The notes under the pieces: model-generated
Database searches by the model: none
Told to the model about the DNA's origin: nothing
What the model saw: the letters and a program-made list of their open reading frames with translations, nothing else
In this document: one piece after another, positions 43,589-51,232 of the stretch
Layout of the letters: each line of letters starts with the position of its first letter
Position numbering within the stretch: position 1 is the first letter of the stretch
Assembly (NCBI GenBank): GCA_016874735.1
Contig: VGTI01000023.1
Location: 1 to 55,727, forward strand
Length of the DNA: 55,727 nt
Source of the DNA: Deltaproteobacteria bacterium
Lineage (GTDB): Bacteria; Bdellovibrionota_B; Oligoflexia; Oligoflexales; CAIYRB01
Direction: 5' to 3'
Program-made: the position numbers and the translations under genes

Positions 43589-44827
43589 ATGAGAACTCTG
43601 TCATTTGGACTCAGGCGTCGGGCCATGCTCGTTGGTATGGCAGCGCTCTTGGGCACTACCGGACTGATCGGCTGCAAAACCACTAACAATGCCGGCCAAA
43701 GCGGCGTCGCCTCGGCTACAGATGGGGACGAAACGATCGCTGTCATGCTGGCCTCACACGGCGACATCGACTCCATCAGTGAGCTCGAATCTTACATCAA
43801 GGTATCGTTTCAGAAGAATGTAGGCATACCGCTGCCCTACTGGGTGCGCCCGGCGATCAGTGATCCCGCATACAAATTGTCTGTTGGTGAAGTTAGATCT
43901 CAGTACGAGATCATTGGCGCCACCAAGTACCGCGAAAACTCGCAAAAACAAATTGAGGCTTTAGCCACAGCTCTCAAGGAAGCGGGTATCAAAGCCAAGA
44001 CTTACTACGGCTTCAACTTCACCACGCCGTTCATCGCAGACACCATGGAGCAAATCAAGAAGGACGGCATCAAGAAAGTCATCGTCTTTAACCAGGGCGC
44101 ACAATGCTCTTGGGCCTCACAAGGCGAGAATATGGAAGACGTTCGTGACTACTTGATGGAGCATCCAGAATTTGATGCCGACGTGATCGGCTACCGTGAG
44201 TACTCTAATGACACCAGATTTCGCGACCTATTGCACGACGTCATCATACGCGACGTCAAAGACAAATTTGGTGACAAACCCTCTAGCCTTACCTGCGTTC
44301 TCATGGCGTCCCACGGGCTACCAACCCGCATGACTAATGACGGCGACCCAGCGATCAAGCAGATGAAAGATGCCTTTGACTATGTCGCTGCCAAGGGTAA
44401 GCCCTACCGCTTTTATCACGGATTCCTTAACGATGACTTTATCCCCGGTGCTACCTGGGCGCAGCCCGAGGCTTCTGAGGCGGCCAAGAAAATGCGCAGC
44501 GACGGTTGCCGCAATATTTTGATGGATTCTCGCCTGTCTTTTACAGTCAACCACAGAGCCACCAAGTTTGACCTTGATACCGAGGCACGCCAAATTTTCG
44601 AGACCAAAGACCCCAAGCAAAATTGGCAAGCATCACTCACGTGGACCAAGCCTAAAGTGGAACTCGCTAATCAGTTTGATGGCGATGCAGGCCTTGCGAA
44701 GTTATTCACTGAGCTCACTAAAGAAACGTTGGCGCGTAAAGGTGATCTGGAGATCATTAAAGAACGTGGCAAACCAGTCTATCCTAAACCGCCTGTCAAA
44801 GAGTGGTGCCAATCAAAAAGACTCTGA
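43589..44827 (+). CDS. Exported ferrochelatase-like lipoprotein
   Basis: A 412-residue protein with a twin-Arg leader (LRRRAMLVGMA) and lipobox LIGCK. The mature part follows ferrochelatase: VLMASHGLPTRM carries the active-site His (about 242) of the SAHGLP motif, followed by DGDPAIKQM, and the C-terminal FTVNHRATKFDLDTEA parallels FVSDHIETLYEID. In the latter the His is kept (about 322) but the catalytic Glu is Ala (about 324). Normal ferrochelatases insert iron into protoporphyrin in the cytoplasm or at the inner membrane. Export, a nearby Fur-box-like site and iron-storage neighbours suggest heme or metal-tetrapyrrole handling outside the cytoplasm. The alignment is by eye. Confidence 0.7.
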   Translation: MRTLSFGLRRRAMLVGMAALLGTTGLIGCKTTNNAGQSGVASATDGDETIAVMLASHGDIDSISELESYIKVSFQKNVGIPLPYWVRPAISDPAYKLSVGEVRSQYEIIGATKYRENSQKQIEALATALKEAGIKAKTYYGFNFTTPFIADTMEQIKKDGIKKVIVFNQGAQCSWASQGENMEDVRDYLMEHPEFDADVIGYREYSNDTRFRDLLHDVIIRDVKDKFGDKPSSLTCVLMASHGLPTRMTNDGDPAIKQMKDAFDYVAAKGKPYRFYHGFLNDDFIPGATWAQPEASEAAKKMRSDGCRNILMDSRLSFTVNHRATKFDLDTEARQIFETKDPKQNWQASLTWTKPKVELANQFDGDAGLAKLFTELTKETLARKGDLEIIKERGKPVYPKPPVKEWCQSKRL

Positions 44828-44848
44828 TTATAAACTAAATTTATTTAG

Positions 44849-44877
44849 ACGCGGCCACTCGGGCCGCGTTTTTTTTT
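44849..44877 (+). terminator. Rho-independent terminator
   Basis: ACGCGGCC (44849-44856) pairs with GGCCGCGT (44862-44869), followed by an uninterrupted T-run (44868-44877). It ends the ferrochelatase-like transcript and, read on the other strand, lies at the end of cobS. Confidence 0.9.
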
Positions 44878-45649
44878 ACAAGTTAGCCGTAGCAAGAATC
44901 GTCAAATAAAAGACAACTTCCGTCACCTGTTGCACAGCCCCGCAGCAGTCGCCGGTGTAGCCACCGATCCAACGTTTGAAAAACCGTCCCATATGCCACG
45001 TCATAAGCCCCATGAGCGGCAACGGAAGCAGAAACTGCCACCGACCACTCGCTGCCACGGGCAACAAACCAAAGGCCAGTGCTAATAGCATTTGGCCAAA
45101 AGTTTGGTTGTGAAAGCTAGGCTTCAAATCCACACGTGCGGCATCCTCGCGCGCATTGATAAGAAAATGGGACATCGCTACTGGCATCGCGCGGCTCAAT
45201 GCGTGGGCTGTTACTAGAGTCCATACCATCTCGTGATCGCTCACATGAGACAGCGCCTGATATTTAAGTCCGAGAATGATTACCATACCAACAGCGCCGA
45301 AGGCCCCTATACGCGAGTCCTTCATAATCATGAGGATCTTGTCCTTGCTCCAGCCGCCACCAAAGCCGTCGCACACATCGGCAAAACCGTCCTCGTGAAA
45401 GGCTCCAGTCGCATAAATGGTGGCAGCCATGCTGAGCATCACTGCCACATCAATTGGCAGGACCACTGCAGTAGCGCGGTAGACTATGGCAGCGATCGCG
45501 CCGACCACCATGCCTACGAGGGGAAAATATGGTGCAAGAAGATTTAGGCTAGGATTGACGTCAGTCAAGCGACGAGGCATGCGCAGGCGCGTTAAATACA
45601 TCGTCGCAGCTGCGAGATATACTAATTGGCGATGGAGCCAAGTCACCAT
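44876..45649 (-). CDS. cobS: Adenosylcobinamide-GDP ribazoletransferase
   Basis: A 257-residue membrane protein with about six helices and the CobS motifs GAFHEDGFADVCDGFGGG (with metal-binding Asp residues) and DSRIGAFGAVGM; it ends with GGYTGDCCGAVQQVTEV. It joins alpha-ribazole to adenosylcobinamide-GDP at the inner membrane, the last assembly step of B12. Its ATG overlaps the cobT stop (TGATG), so both are made together. No other cob genes are in view, consistent with salvage or a dispersed pathway. Confidence 0.9.
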   Translation of the reverse strand: MVTWLHRQLVYLAAATMYLTRLRMPRRLTDVNPSLNLLAPYFPLVGMVVGAIAAIVYRATAVVLPIDVAVMLSMAATIYATGAFHEDGFADVCDGFGGGWSKDKILMIMKDSRIGAFGAVGMVIILGLKYQALSHVSDHEMVWTLVTAHALSRAMPVAMSHFLINAREDAARVDLKPSFHNQTFGQMLLALAFGLLPVAASGRWQFLLPLPLMGLMTWHMGRFFKRWIGGYTGDCCGAVQQVTEVVFYLTILATANL

Positions 45650-46713
45650 CAGTCTTGCTGGCTCCCCGCATCTTTTGCCGCGCGTGATACCTTCGCAATC
45701 TGCGCTTCATCAAAGGTTGCCATCTCACGCACCAGTGCCGTGGCCATCCGCAGGAGCGGCAAGGCAACCGCACATCCGGTGCCCTCACCGAGACGCATGG
45801 ATAGCTGCAATAGAGCCTTCACGCCTAGATGCTCCAAAGCCAGGGCATGCCCGGGCTCTGCCGAGAGATGGGAGAAAAAGCTGTAGTCAACAAGATGCGG
45901 ATCGATGGCGTGTGCCACTAAGAACGCTGCCGTGGAACAGTACCCATCTACGAGTTGCGCCATGCGTAGCTCACTTGCGCGAAGCATCGCGCCACACATC
46001 ATGGCCAGCTCAAAGCCACCAAAATAAGCAATCACGTCTTCGGGCTTACTCAGCTTGGGAGCACGGGCCATAGCCGTCTCCAGCACCGCGATCTTGTGCT
46101 GCAAGCCCCGATCATCAAGACCAGTCCCCGGCCCCACACATTGGCGTAACGGAACACCACACAGTTGACTCATGATCACAGCGGCTGCTGAACTATTGGC
46201 GATGCCCATCTCGCCGAAGCCTATCGTATTGCACCCCTGCTCATAGACCTCATTAACCAATGTGCGCCCATGTAGCATAGCCGTCTCAAGCTGAGCCTTG
46301 CTCATCGCTGGGCCGTGGAGAAAGTTTTGCGTGCCACTACCGACGCGGGCGCTGATCAGACCTGAGTGGGACGCAAGCTTGGCATTGACGCCAGCATCGA
46401 CCACCAAAAGTTCTGCCTGACTCTGGCGCGCCAGCACATTGATGGCCGCACCTCCGCGCAAAAAATTGGTCACCATAGACGCCGTGACACTTTGCGGATA
46501 AGCGCTGACCCCCTCCGCTGCAATGCCGTGGTCAGCAGCAAAGACAATGATGGTCGGGCGCAGTACCTCAGGCTTCAACGTATTGTGGATGAAGGCAAGA
46601 CGTCGCGCTATGTCTTCGATCACTCCAAGAGAACCCGCCGGCATCGTCTTCTCTGCCAGTAAAGTGTCGCATGCATGCAGGTTTGGTAGCGAGTGACCGG
46701 GTGTCTTACTCAT
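45649..46713 (-). CDS. cobT: Nicotinate-nucleotide-dimethylbenzimidazole phosphoribosyltransferase
   Basis: About 354 residues from the ATG at 46713, within the end of terC. CobT marks are PAGSLGVIEDIARRL, the DHGIAAEGVSAYPQSVT segment, GAAINVLA, GFGEMGIANSSAAA and a late conserved Glu in LRLGEGTGCAVALPLL, the catalytic base. It makes alpha-ribazole phosphate from nicotinate mononucleotide and a lower-ligand base such as DMB. It feeds CobS. I see no B12 riboswitch ahead because terC directly precedes and overlaps it. Confidence 0.9.
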   Translation of the reverse strand: MSKTPGHSLPNLHACDTLLAEKTMPAGSLGVIEDIARRLAFIHNTLKPEVLRPTIIVFAADHGIAAEGVSAYPQSVTASMVTNFLRGGAAINVLARQSQAELLVVDAGVNAKLASHSGLISARVGSGTQNFLHGPAMSKAQLETAMLHGRTLVNEVYEQGCNTIGFGEMGIANSSAAAVIMSQLCGVPLRQCVGPGTGLDDRGLQHKIAVLETAMARAPKLSKPEDVIAYFGGFELAMMCGAMLRASELRMAQLVDGYCSTAAFLVAHAIDPHLVDYSFFSHLSAEPGHALALEHLGVKALLQLSMRLGEGTGCAVALPLLRMATALVREMATFDEAQIAKVSRAAKDAGSQQD

Positions 46714-47719
46714 TAGGTTGACGCGCCGTAGCCAATAATGACGCGACAATCCCACCAGCCAAGAAACCACCTATAATGCTCAGCGACCATCCCATCGACA
46801 GTTCCTCACCAATGACCTTGCTGATCCAGGTCATCTTCGATCCCACAAATACGAGAATCAAAGCGATGGCATATTTGAGGTAATGAAATTTATCCACCAC
46901 GCCAGCGAGCAGGAAGTAGAGTGAGCGTAGTCCGAGGATTGCGAAGATGTTCGACGTGTAAACAATCAGCGGCTCTCTGGTGATGCCAAAGATGGCCGGT
47001 ACGGAATCGATCGCAAAAACGATGTCTGACACCTCGATAAAGATCAGGCCGAGTAGTAGCGGGGTGGCATAAATTCTGCCATCTATCCGTTTAAAAAAGC
47101 TCTGGCCATGGATCTCCGGAGTGACAGGCAGCACACGCTGGACCCACTTGATGATCGGATTATCTGCCGGATTTGGATCCTCATCCTGACTGAAGATCAT
47201 CTTGATCCCCGTGAAAATCAGGAACACACCGACCAACATCATCACCCAGTGAAACTTCAGCAAAGCGGCACCGAGGGCGATGAAAATCCCCCTAAATACT
47301 AGGGCGCCCATAATGCCAAAAAAGAGGACACGATGCTGATAGATGGACGGTACCGCAAAGAAAGAAAAGACCACGACAAACACAAAAATGTTGTCCACGG
47401 CCAACGACTTTTCGATGATGAATCCAGTTAAGAACTCAAGAGCCACGCGGCTCGCCGCCGTATCCGGCGTCATACCCGTGGCTGCGGCCATGGCCGCATC
47501 GCTAGAAAACTTATGATGCACATAGGCATAAAGCCCCGCATTGAACAGCAGTGCTAAGCTCACCCACACCACACTCCACCCGGCCGATTCGCGGATGGAT
47601 ACGGCTCGCGCATGGCGATGGAAGACGCCAAGGTCGATCACCAGCAGCATCAGCACAAAGGCAGTGAAGGCTAGGTAAAACCACCAATAGTCAGCGAATG
47701 GAAAAATTACTGTCGGCAC
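46706..47719 (-). CDS. TerC/Alx-family membrane protein
   Basis: A 337-residue protein with about nine helices and the TerC motifs FLTGFIIEKSLAVDNIFVF and FIEVSDIVFAIDSVPAIFG, each with acidic residues within membrane helices. Relatives (Alx, MntP-linked, TerC) export or balance manganese or affect tellurite resistance and metallation of exported proteins. The stop lies inside the start of cobT, so expression with the B12 genes is likely. No yybP-ykoY-like leader is visible in the 93-bp gap upstream. Confidence 0.85.
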   Translation of the reverse strand: MPTVIFPFADYWWFYLAFTAFVLMLLVIDLGVFHRHARAVSIRESAGWSVVWVSLALLFNAGLYAYVHHKFSSDAAMAAATGMTPDTAASRVALEFLTGFIIEKSLAVDNIFVFVVVFSFFAVPSIYQHRVLFFGIMGALVFRGIFIALGAALLKFHWVMMLVGVFLIFTGIKMIFSQDEDPNPADNPIIKWVQRVLPVTPEIHGQSFFKRIDGRIYATPLLLGLIFIEVSDIVFAIDSVPAIFGITREPLIVYTSNIFAILGLRSLYFLLAGVVDKFHYLKYAIALILVFVGSKMTWISKVIGEELSMGWSLSIIGGFLAGGIVASLLATARQPNE

Positions 47720-47812
47720 CGTCTAGTCCTAAGGCATATATTGAATGGTCACTGAGTATACCATCGAGGATCGGAGGCGTATGCACCGCGACGCCCGTCA
47801 CCTGAGGTCCAA

Positions 47813-49309
47813 ATGACAAAGAGTGTACTAGTTCTTTTAGGTAATCAATTGTTTCCAAAATCTGCCTTGGCAGCATTTCGGAATCAACCCGTTTATATGG
47901 CCGAGGATCTCGGACTTTGCACCTATTTTCGTTTCCATAAGGCTAAGATTGCCCTGTTCCTCGCAGCCATGAGGCAGCGCCGGGACGAGCTGCGCGAAGA
48001 CGTCTTTACCGTTTATTATCAGGAGCTTGGAGACGACAACCAAAGCTACGAAGCGCGTCTCATCAAGCTCCTGAAGGCCGAGTCCCTGAAGCAAGTCGAT
48101 CTGTTTGAGATTGAGGACCGCCCCTTTGCCGCCTGCCTCACTGCGGCCCTCAAGGCGGCTGGCATCGCCATTAAGTGGCACGAGTCGCCTATGTTTCTCA
48201 CCGCGCGGGATGATTTTAAGGCTTATCTGAAGGGCACTAAAAAGCCCTTCATGAAGACCTTTTACGAGTGGCAAAGGCGACGCCTCGACATCCTGATGAC
48301 CACTGACGGGGACCCGGTCGGCGGTCGTTGGAGCTTTGATACGGAAAATCGCAAGCGCCTCCCCAAGGGCATGCGGCTGCCAGACGTACCGACAAGTAAG
48401 CCCAGTAAGACCACCCAAGAGGTCCTTACTTTGGTCGGCAAGCGTTTTAGTGATCATCCGGGTTCACTCAAGCATTTTTCTCACACCGTGAGTCGCGCCG
48501 AGGCCCTCAGGTGGCTACGCGAGTTTCTGGACGAGAAGCTGACGGATTTTGGTCCTTACGAGGATGCCATCACCAAATCGTCGGCCTTCGTCTTTCATAG
48601 CGTTCTCAGCCCAGCCTTGAATCTTGGTCTGATCACACCGCGCGAGGTGATTGACGCCACGCTCAAGGCCTTTAAGACCGCACGCAACCCAAGCCTCATC
48701 GCCTCAGTCGAGGGCTTTGTTCGTCAGATCATAGGCTGGCGGGAATTTATTCGGGGCATCGACCAAAACTTCGGCCCCAAACAGGAGACGACTAATTTTT
48801 TTGGTCACGAGCGCCGTCTCACTGCGAGTTGGTATGATGGTTCGACGGGCATTCCCATACTCGACGATTCTATCAAAAAAGTCCTGCAGTTTGGCTATAC
48901 CCACCATATCGAACGTTTGATGATTCTGAGCAATCTGATGCTACTCAGCGAAATTCACCCCCACGACGTCTACAAGTGGTTCATGGAGATGTTTGTCGAC
49001 TCGAGTGACTGGGTGATGGGTCCTAACGTGTACGGTATGGGTCAGCATTCCGACGGTGGTATCTTTGCGACCAAACCCTATATTTGTGGCTCGAATTATC
49101 TGCTCAAGATGAGCGATTACGAGAGCGGCGACTGGACAGATATCGTCGACGGACTGTACTGGCGGTTTATCGATCGCAAGAGAGAGTTTTACCTGCGTAA
49201 CCCGCGCACCTCGATGGCGGTCCGGCAATACGATAAGATCGCGCCGGCGCGCCGTGCTAAACTAGCTGCCGCGGCCGACAACTTCTTGGCGACGCACACC
49301 ACATTGTAA
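47813..49309 (+). CDS. Cryptochrome/photolyase-related protein of the FeS-BCP (PhrB) group lacking Fe-S cysteines
   Basis: A 498-residue protein of the deoxyribodipyrimidine photolyase-related group. The N-terminal part is an alpha/beta cofactor domain (LVLLGNQLFP, then HESPMF), the rest the FAD-binding helical domain with GWREFIRGI, HIERLMILSN and FVDSSDWVMGPNVYGMGQHSDGG. In PhrB-type enzymes MSDYC-x-x-C and a later Cys bind a [4Fe-4S] cluster; here the same place reads MSDYESGDWTDIVDGLYW, with none of the three cysteines. One Cys at about 425 is nearby. It may still repair (6-4) photoproducts or act as a blue-light sensor. Confidence 0.8.
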   Translation: MTKSVLVLLGNQLFPKSALAAFRNQPVYMAEDLGLCTYFRFHKAKIALFLAAMRQRRDELREDVFTVYYQELGDDNQSYEARLIKLLKAESLKQVDLFEIEDRPFAACLTAALKAAGIAIKWHESPMFLTARDDFKAYLKGTKKPFMKTFYEWQRRRLDILMTTDGDPVGGRWSFDTENRKRLPKGMRLPDVPTSKPSKTTQEVLTLVGKRFSDHPGSLKHFSHTVSRAEALRWLREFLDEKLTDFGPYEDAITKSSAFVFHSVLSPALNLGLITPREVIDATLKAFKTARNPSLIASVEGFVRQIIGWREFIRGIDQNFGPKQETTNFFGHERRLTASWYDGSTGIPILDDSIKKVLQFGYTHHIERLMILSNLMLLSEIHPHDVYKWFMEMFVDSSDWVMGPNVYGMGQHSDGGIFATKPYICGSNYLLKMSDYESGDWTDIVDGLYWRFIDRKREFYLRNPRTSMAVRQYDKIAPARRAKLAAAADNFLATHTTL

Positions 49310-49314
49310 AGGAC

Positions 49315-51075
49315 TTACTGACAGCAGGTGAGCGTCGTTGCGATCCCCTTAATGAAGCCCACACTGGCAATATACTCACTGAGATCGCATTGCCCTTTGA
49401 GGGCGAAGGGATCCCAGTCACCTGGTATGAGCGAGAGCCGATCGTCTTTTTTCTCAAAGTTTACCTCGCGGCAAGTCGTGCCGAGACTCACGCTTGACCT
49501 AGCACAAAGTGCGCCCGCAACGCTGTATCGACCATTGACACGGTTTTGCGCCAGCCCGACGAGATAATGGTCACCCGCACACGCGAGGCGCCCGGCTCCA
49601 GTATCAGGTACGACAACCACATTGGTTGCACTACGGCTTGGTCCGTAGTCAGAGCACAGCACTCCGTGATTGGCGCGACTACCGCTACGCTGCGCCGAAC
49701 TTAGACCAACGATACGCTCGCCCTCGCGACAACGGGCCTTAAATGCTGATGGCATCCAGTCACTACGGTCCGTGGATAGCACAGAATCAAAATCACTGAA
49801 TATTAGCGATGTGAAATGATGCTGCGGCACGCTGTCCCATCCCGGCTCAACTCCAGGGCCAAGGCGTGGCGTCATAATGCTACGTAGCTGCTCCGTGCGC
49901 CAATCCGCTAGAGGCTCCTGCCAGCTCTCGTGCAGGAGACCAAACAGCTCCTCCTCGCCCGAGGCTTTAGGCCCCGGATTCAGCGCCCAATAAGCAAAAT
50001 CTAGATCCTGATCCCGCAGATAATTGACAAAGTTTGTAAACCATCGTTGGCTGCTGGCATTGTAAGCCTCACCAAATTCACTGACCCATACGGGCGCCGT
50101 AAAGTGTCGTGCCGGTGACACGACGTAACCCCACTCGCGGCTCACTTGAGCATGAAGCTGCGCCTCTTCCATGTCACCGTACTTCTGACCGAGCGTGCTG
50201 GGTGAAATGAATCCATAATTATGGGCCGCGTAGATCAACCTATCTGGCAACGGCAACCGGATCGGATCGCTCTGCACACCCTGAAGATGCTCGCGTGGGA
50301 AATTGATACCCTCGACTATGACTAGGAGGTTTGGGTTCTCGGCAAGTACGCGAGCTCCGGCCCGCTCAGCTGCGACGCGCCAATCATTTCCACCCTTAGC
50401 CCAGTTGGGGACGCTAGGTAAGAGGCGCCCCTTGAAGTTAGCAATACGGACCTCGTTGCGCAGATCGGCGGCGATGACCATGGAATTACCTGCGTAGCGT
50501 CTGGCCATCATCGCCCAATCATCAAGCCAAGCATCCTCAGTGTAATCATGCGTATACCAAAGACCGTCGCTATCAAAATTACAACACCACATGGGGTGCG
50601 TCGTGTGGTTGTTGATGATGACGTAGATCCCAGCCTCACTCAGTGCCGTGACGACGCGATCGTAAATCATGAGTGGAGTCAGAGAAGCCATTTCAGGGTT
50701 AGCTGCCACCGCTGCACTGTCTACTTCTCTTGCATGTAGCATGAGATTGGCAAACGGCAGCCGGACCGAATTAAACCCCAGTTTTTTGATCTGCTCGATG
50801 ATGGTACCGAGCGGAGCCTTGTCGAGTCCTCCCACCACCAGACTTGTATCACTGGCGCCGTACCAGTTGACCGAGGCTAGCTTCAGCCGCTTGCCGCGCG
50901 CATCCACAATAAAGCGTCCCAAAGTCCGAAGGGGCAACTCTCGCGGCTCCGCATCAAGCAGCTGCACCGCATGTCTGCTACGATCGGCAATGGATGCCAT
51001 CTTTAGCGGCGGTGTGCTGGCGGAACACGCTGCAATTAAGGCGGCAACGGAAGACGTCATCAGGAGTTGGCGCAT
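49315..51075 (-). CDS. GH5-family glycoside hydrolase lipoprotein
   Basis: A 586-residue protein with a lipobox LIAACSAS. A GH5 (cellulase-type) barrel spans about 60-400: LGFNSVRLPFANLML, INNHTTHPMWCC, the acid/base Glu in ADLRNEVR and the nucleophile Glu in WVSEFGEAY, both intact. About 170 extra residues follow, rich in Cys and Ser, that may be an unknown binding domain. The enzyme should cut beta-1,4-glucans or similar polymers at the cell surface. It is convergent with the photolyase gene and divergent from the second cyclase pair. Confidence 0.85.
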   Translation of the reverse strand: MRQLLMTSSVAALIAACSASTPPLKMASIADRSRHAVQLLDAEPRELPLRTLGRFIVDARGKRLKLASVNWYGASDTSLVVGGLDKAPLGTIIEQIKKLGFNSVRLPFANLMLHAREVDSAAVAANPEMASLTPLMIYDRVVTALSEAGIYVIINNHTTHPMWCCNFDSDGLWYTHDYTEDAWLDDWAMMARRYAGNSMVIAADLRNEVRIANFKGRLLPSVPNWAKGGNDWRVAAERAGARVLAENPNLLVIVEGINFPREHLQGVQSDPIRLPLPDRLIYAAHNYGFISPSTLGQKYGDMEEAQLHAQVSREWGYVVSPARHFTAPVWVSEFGEAYNASSQRWFTNFVNYLRDQDLDFAYWALNPGPKASGEEELFGLLHESWQEPLADWRTEQLRSIMTPRLGPGVEPGWDSVPQHHFTSLIFSDFDSVLSTDRSDWMPSAFKARCREGERIVGLSSAQRSGSRANHGVLCSDYGPSRSATNVVVVPDTGAGRLACAGDHYLVGLAQNRVNGRYSVAGALCARSSVSLGTTCREVNFEKKDDRLSLIPGDWDPFALKGQCDLSEYIASVGFIKGIATTLTCCQ

Positions 51076-51232
51076 CGGTTACCCCGCGAGAATCTATGCA
51101 ATAAATTTGTTTATTATATGGAAACCGGAAACCGCCAAAATTACAAGAACAAATTGCACGCCTCCCCACCCCTCAACTTCTGCCACCTGCTACCGAAAAG
51201 CTTTGTGGACTCAACAGGATAGAGGACATCGC

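Noticed and set aside
46714-47812. Cobalamin riboswitch for cobT or manganese riboswitch for terC
   Set aside because: cobT overlaps terC, and the 93-bp terC leader has no B12 box or yybP-ykoY-like core.
50669-51232. Long N-terminal extension of the plus-strand cyclase ORF
   Set aside because: It runs antisense through the GH5 gene and lacks protein-like sequence; the signal-type helix and ribosome site place the start at 51233.
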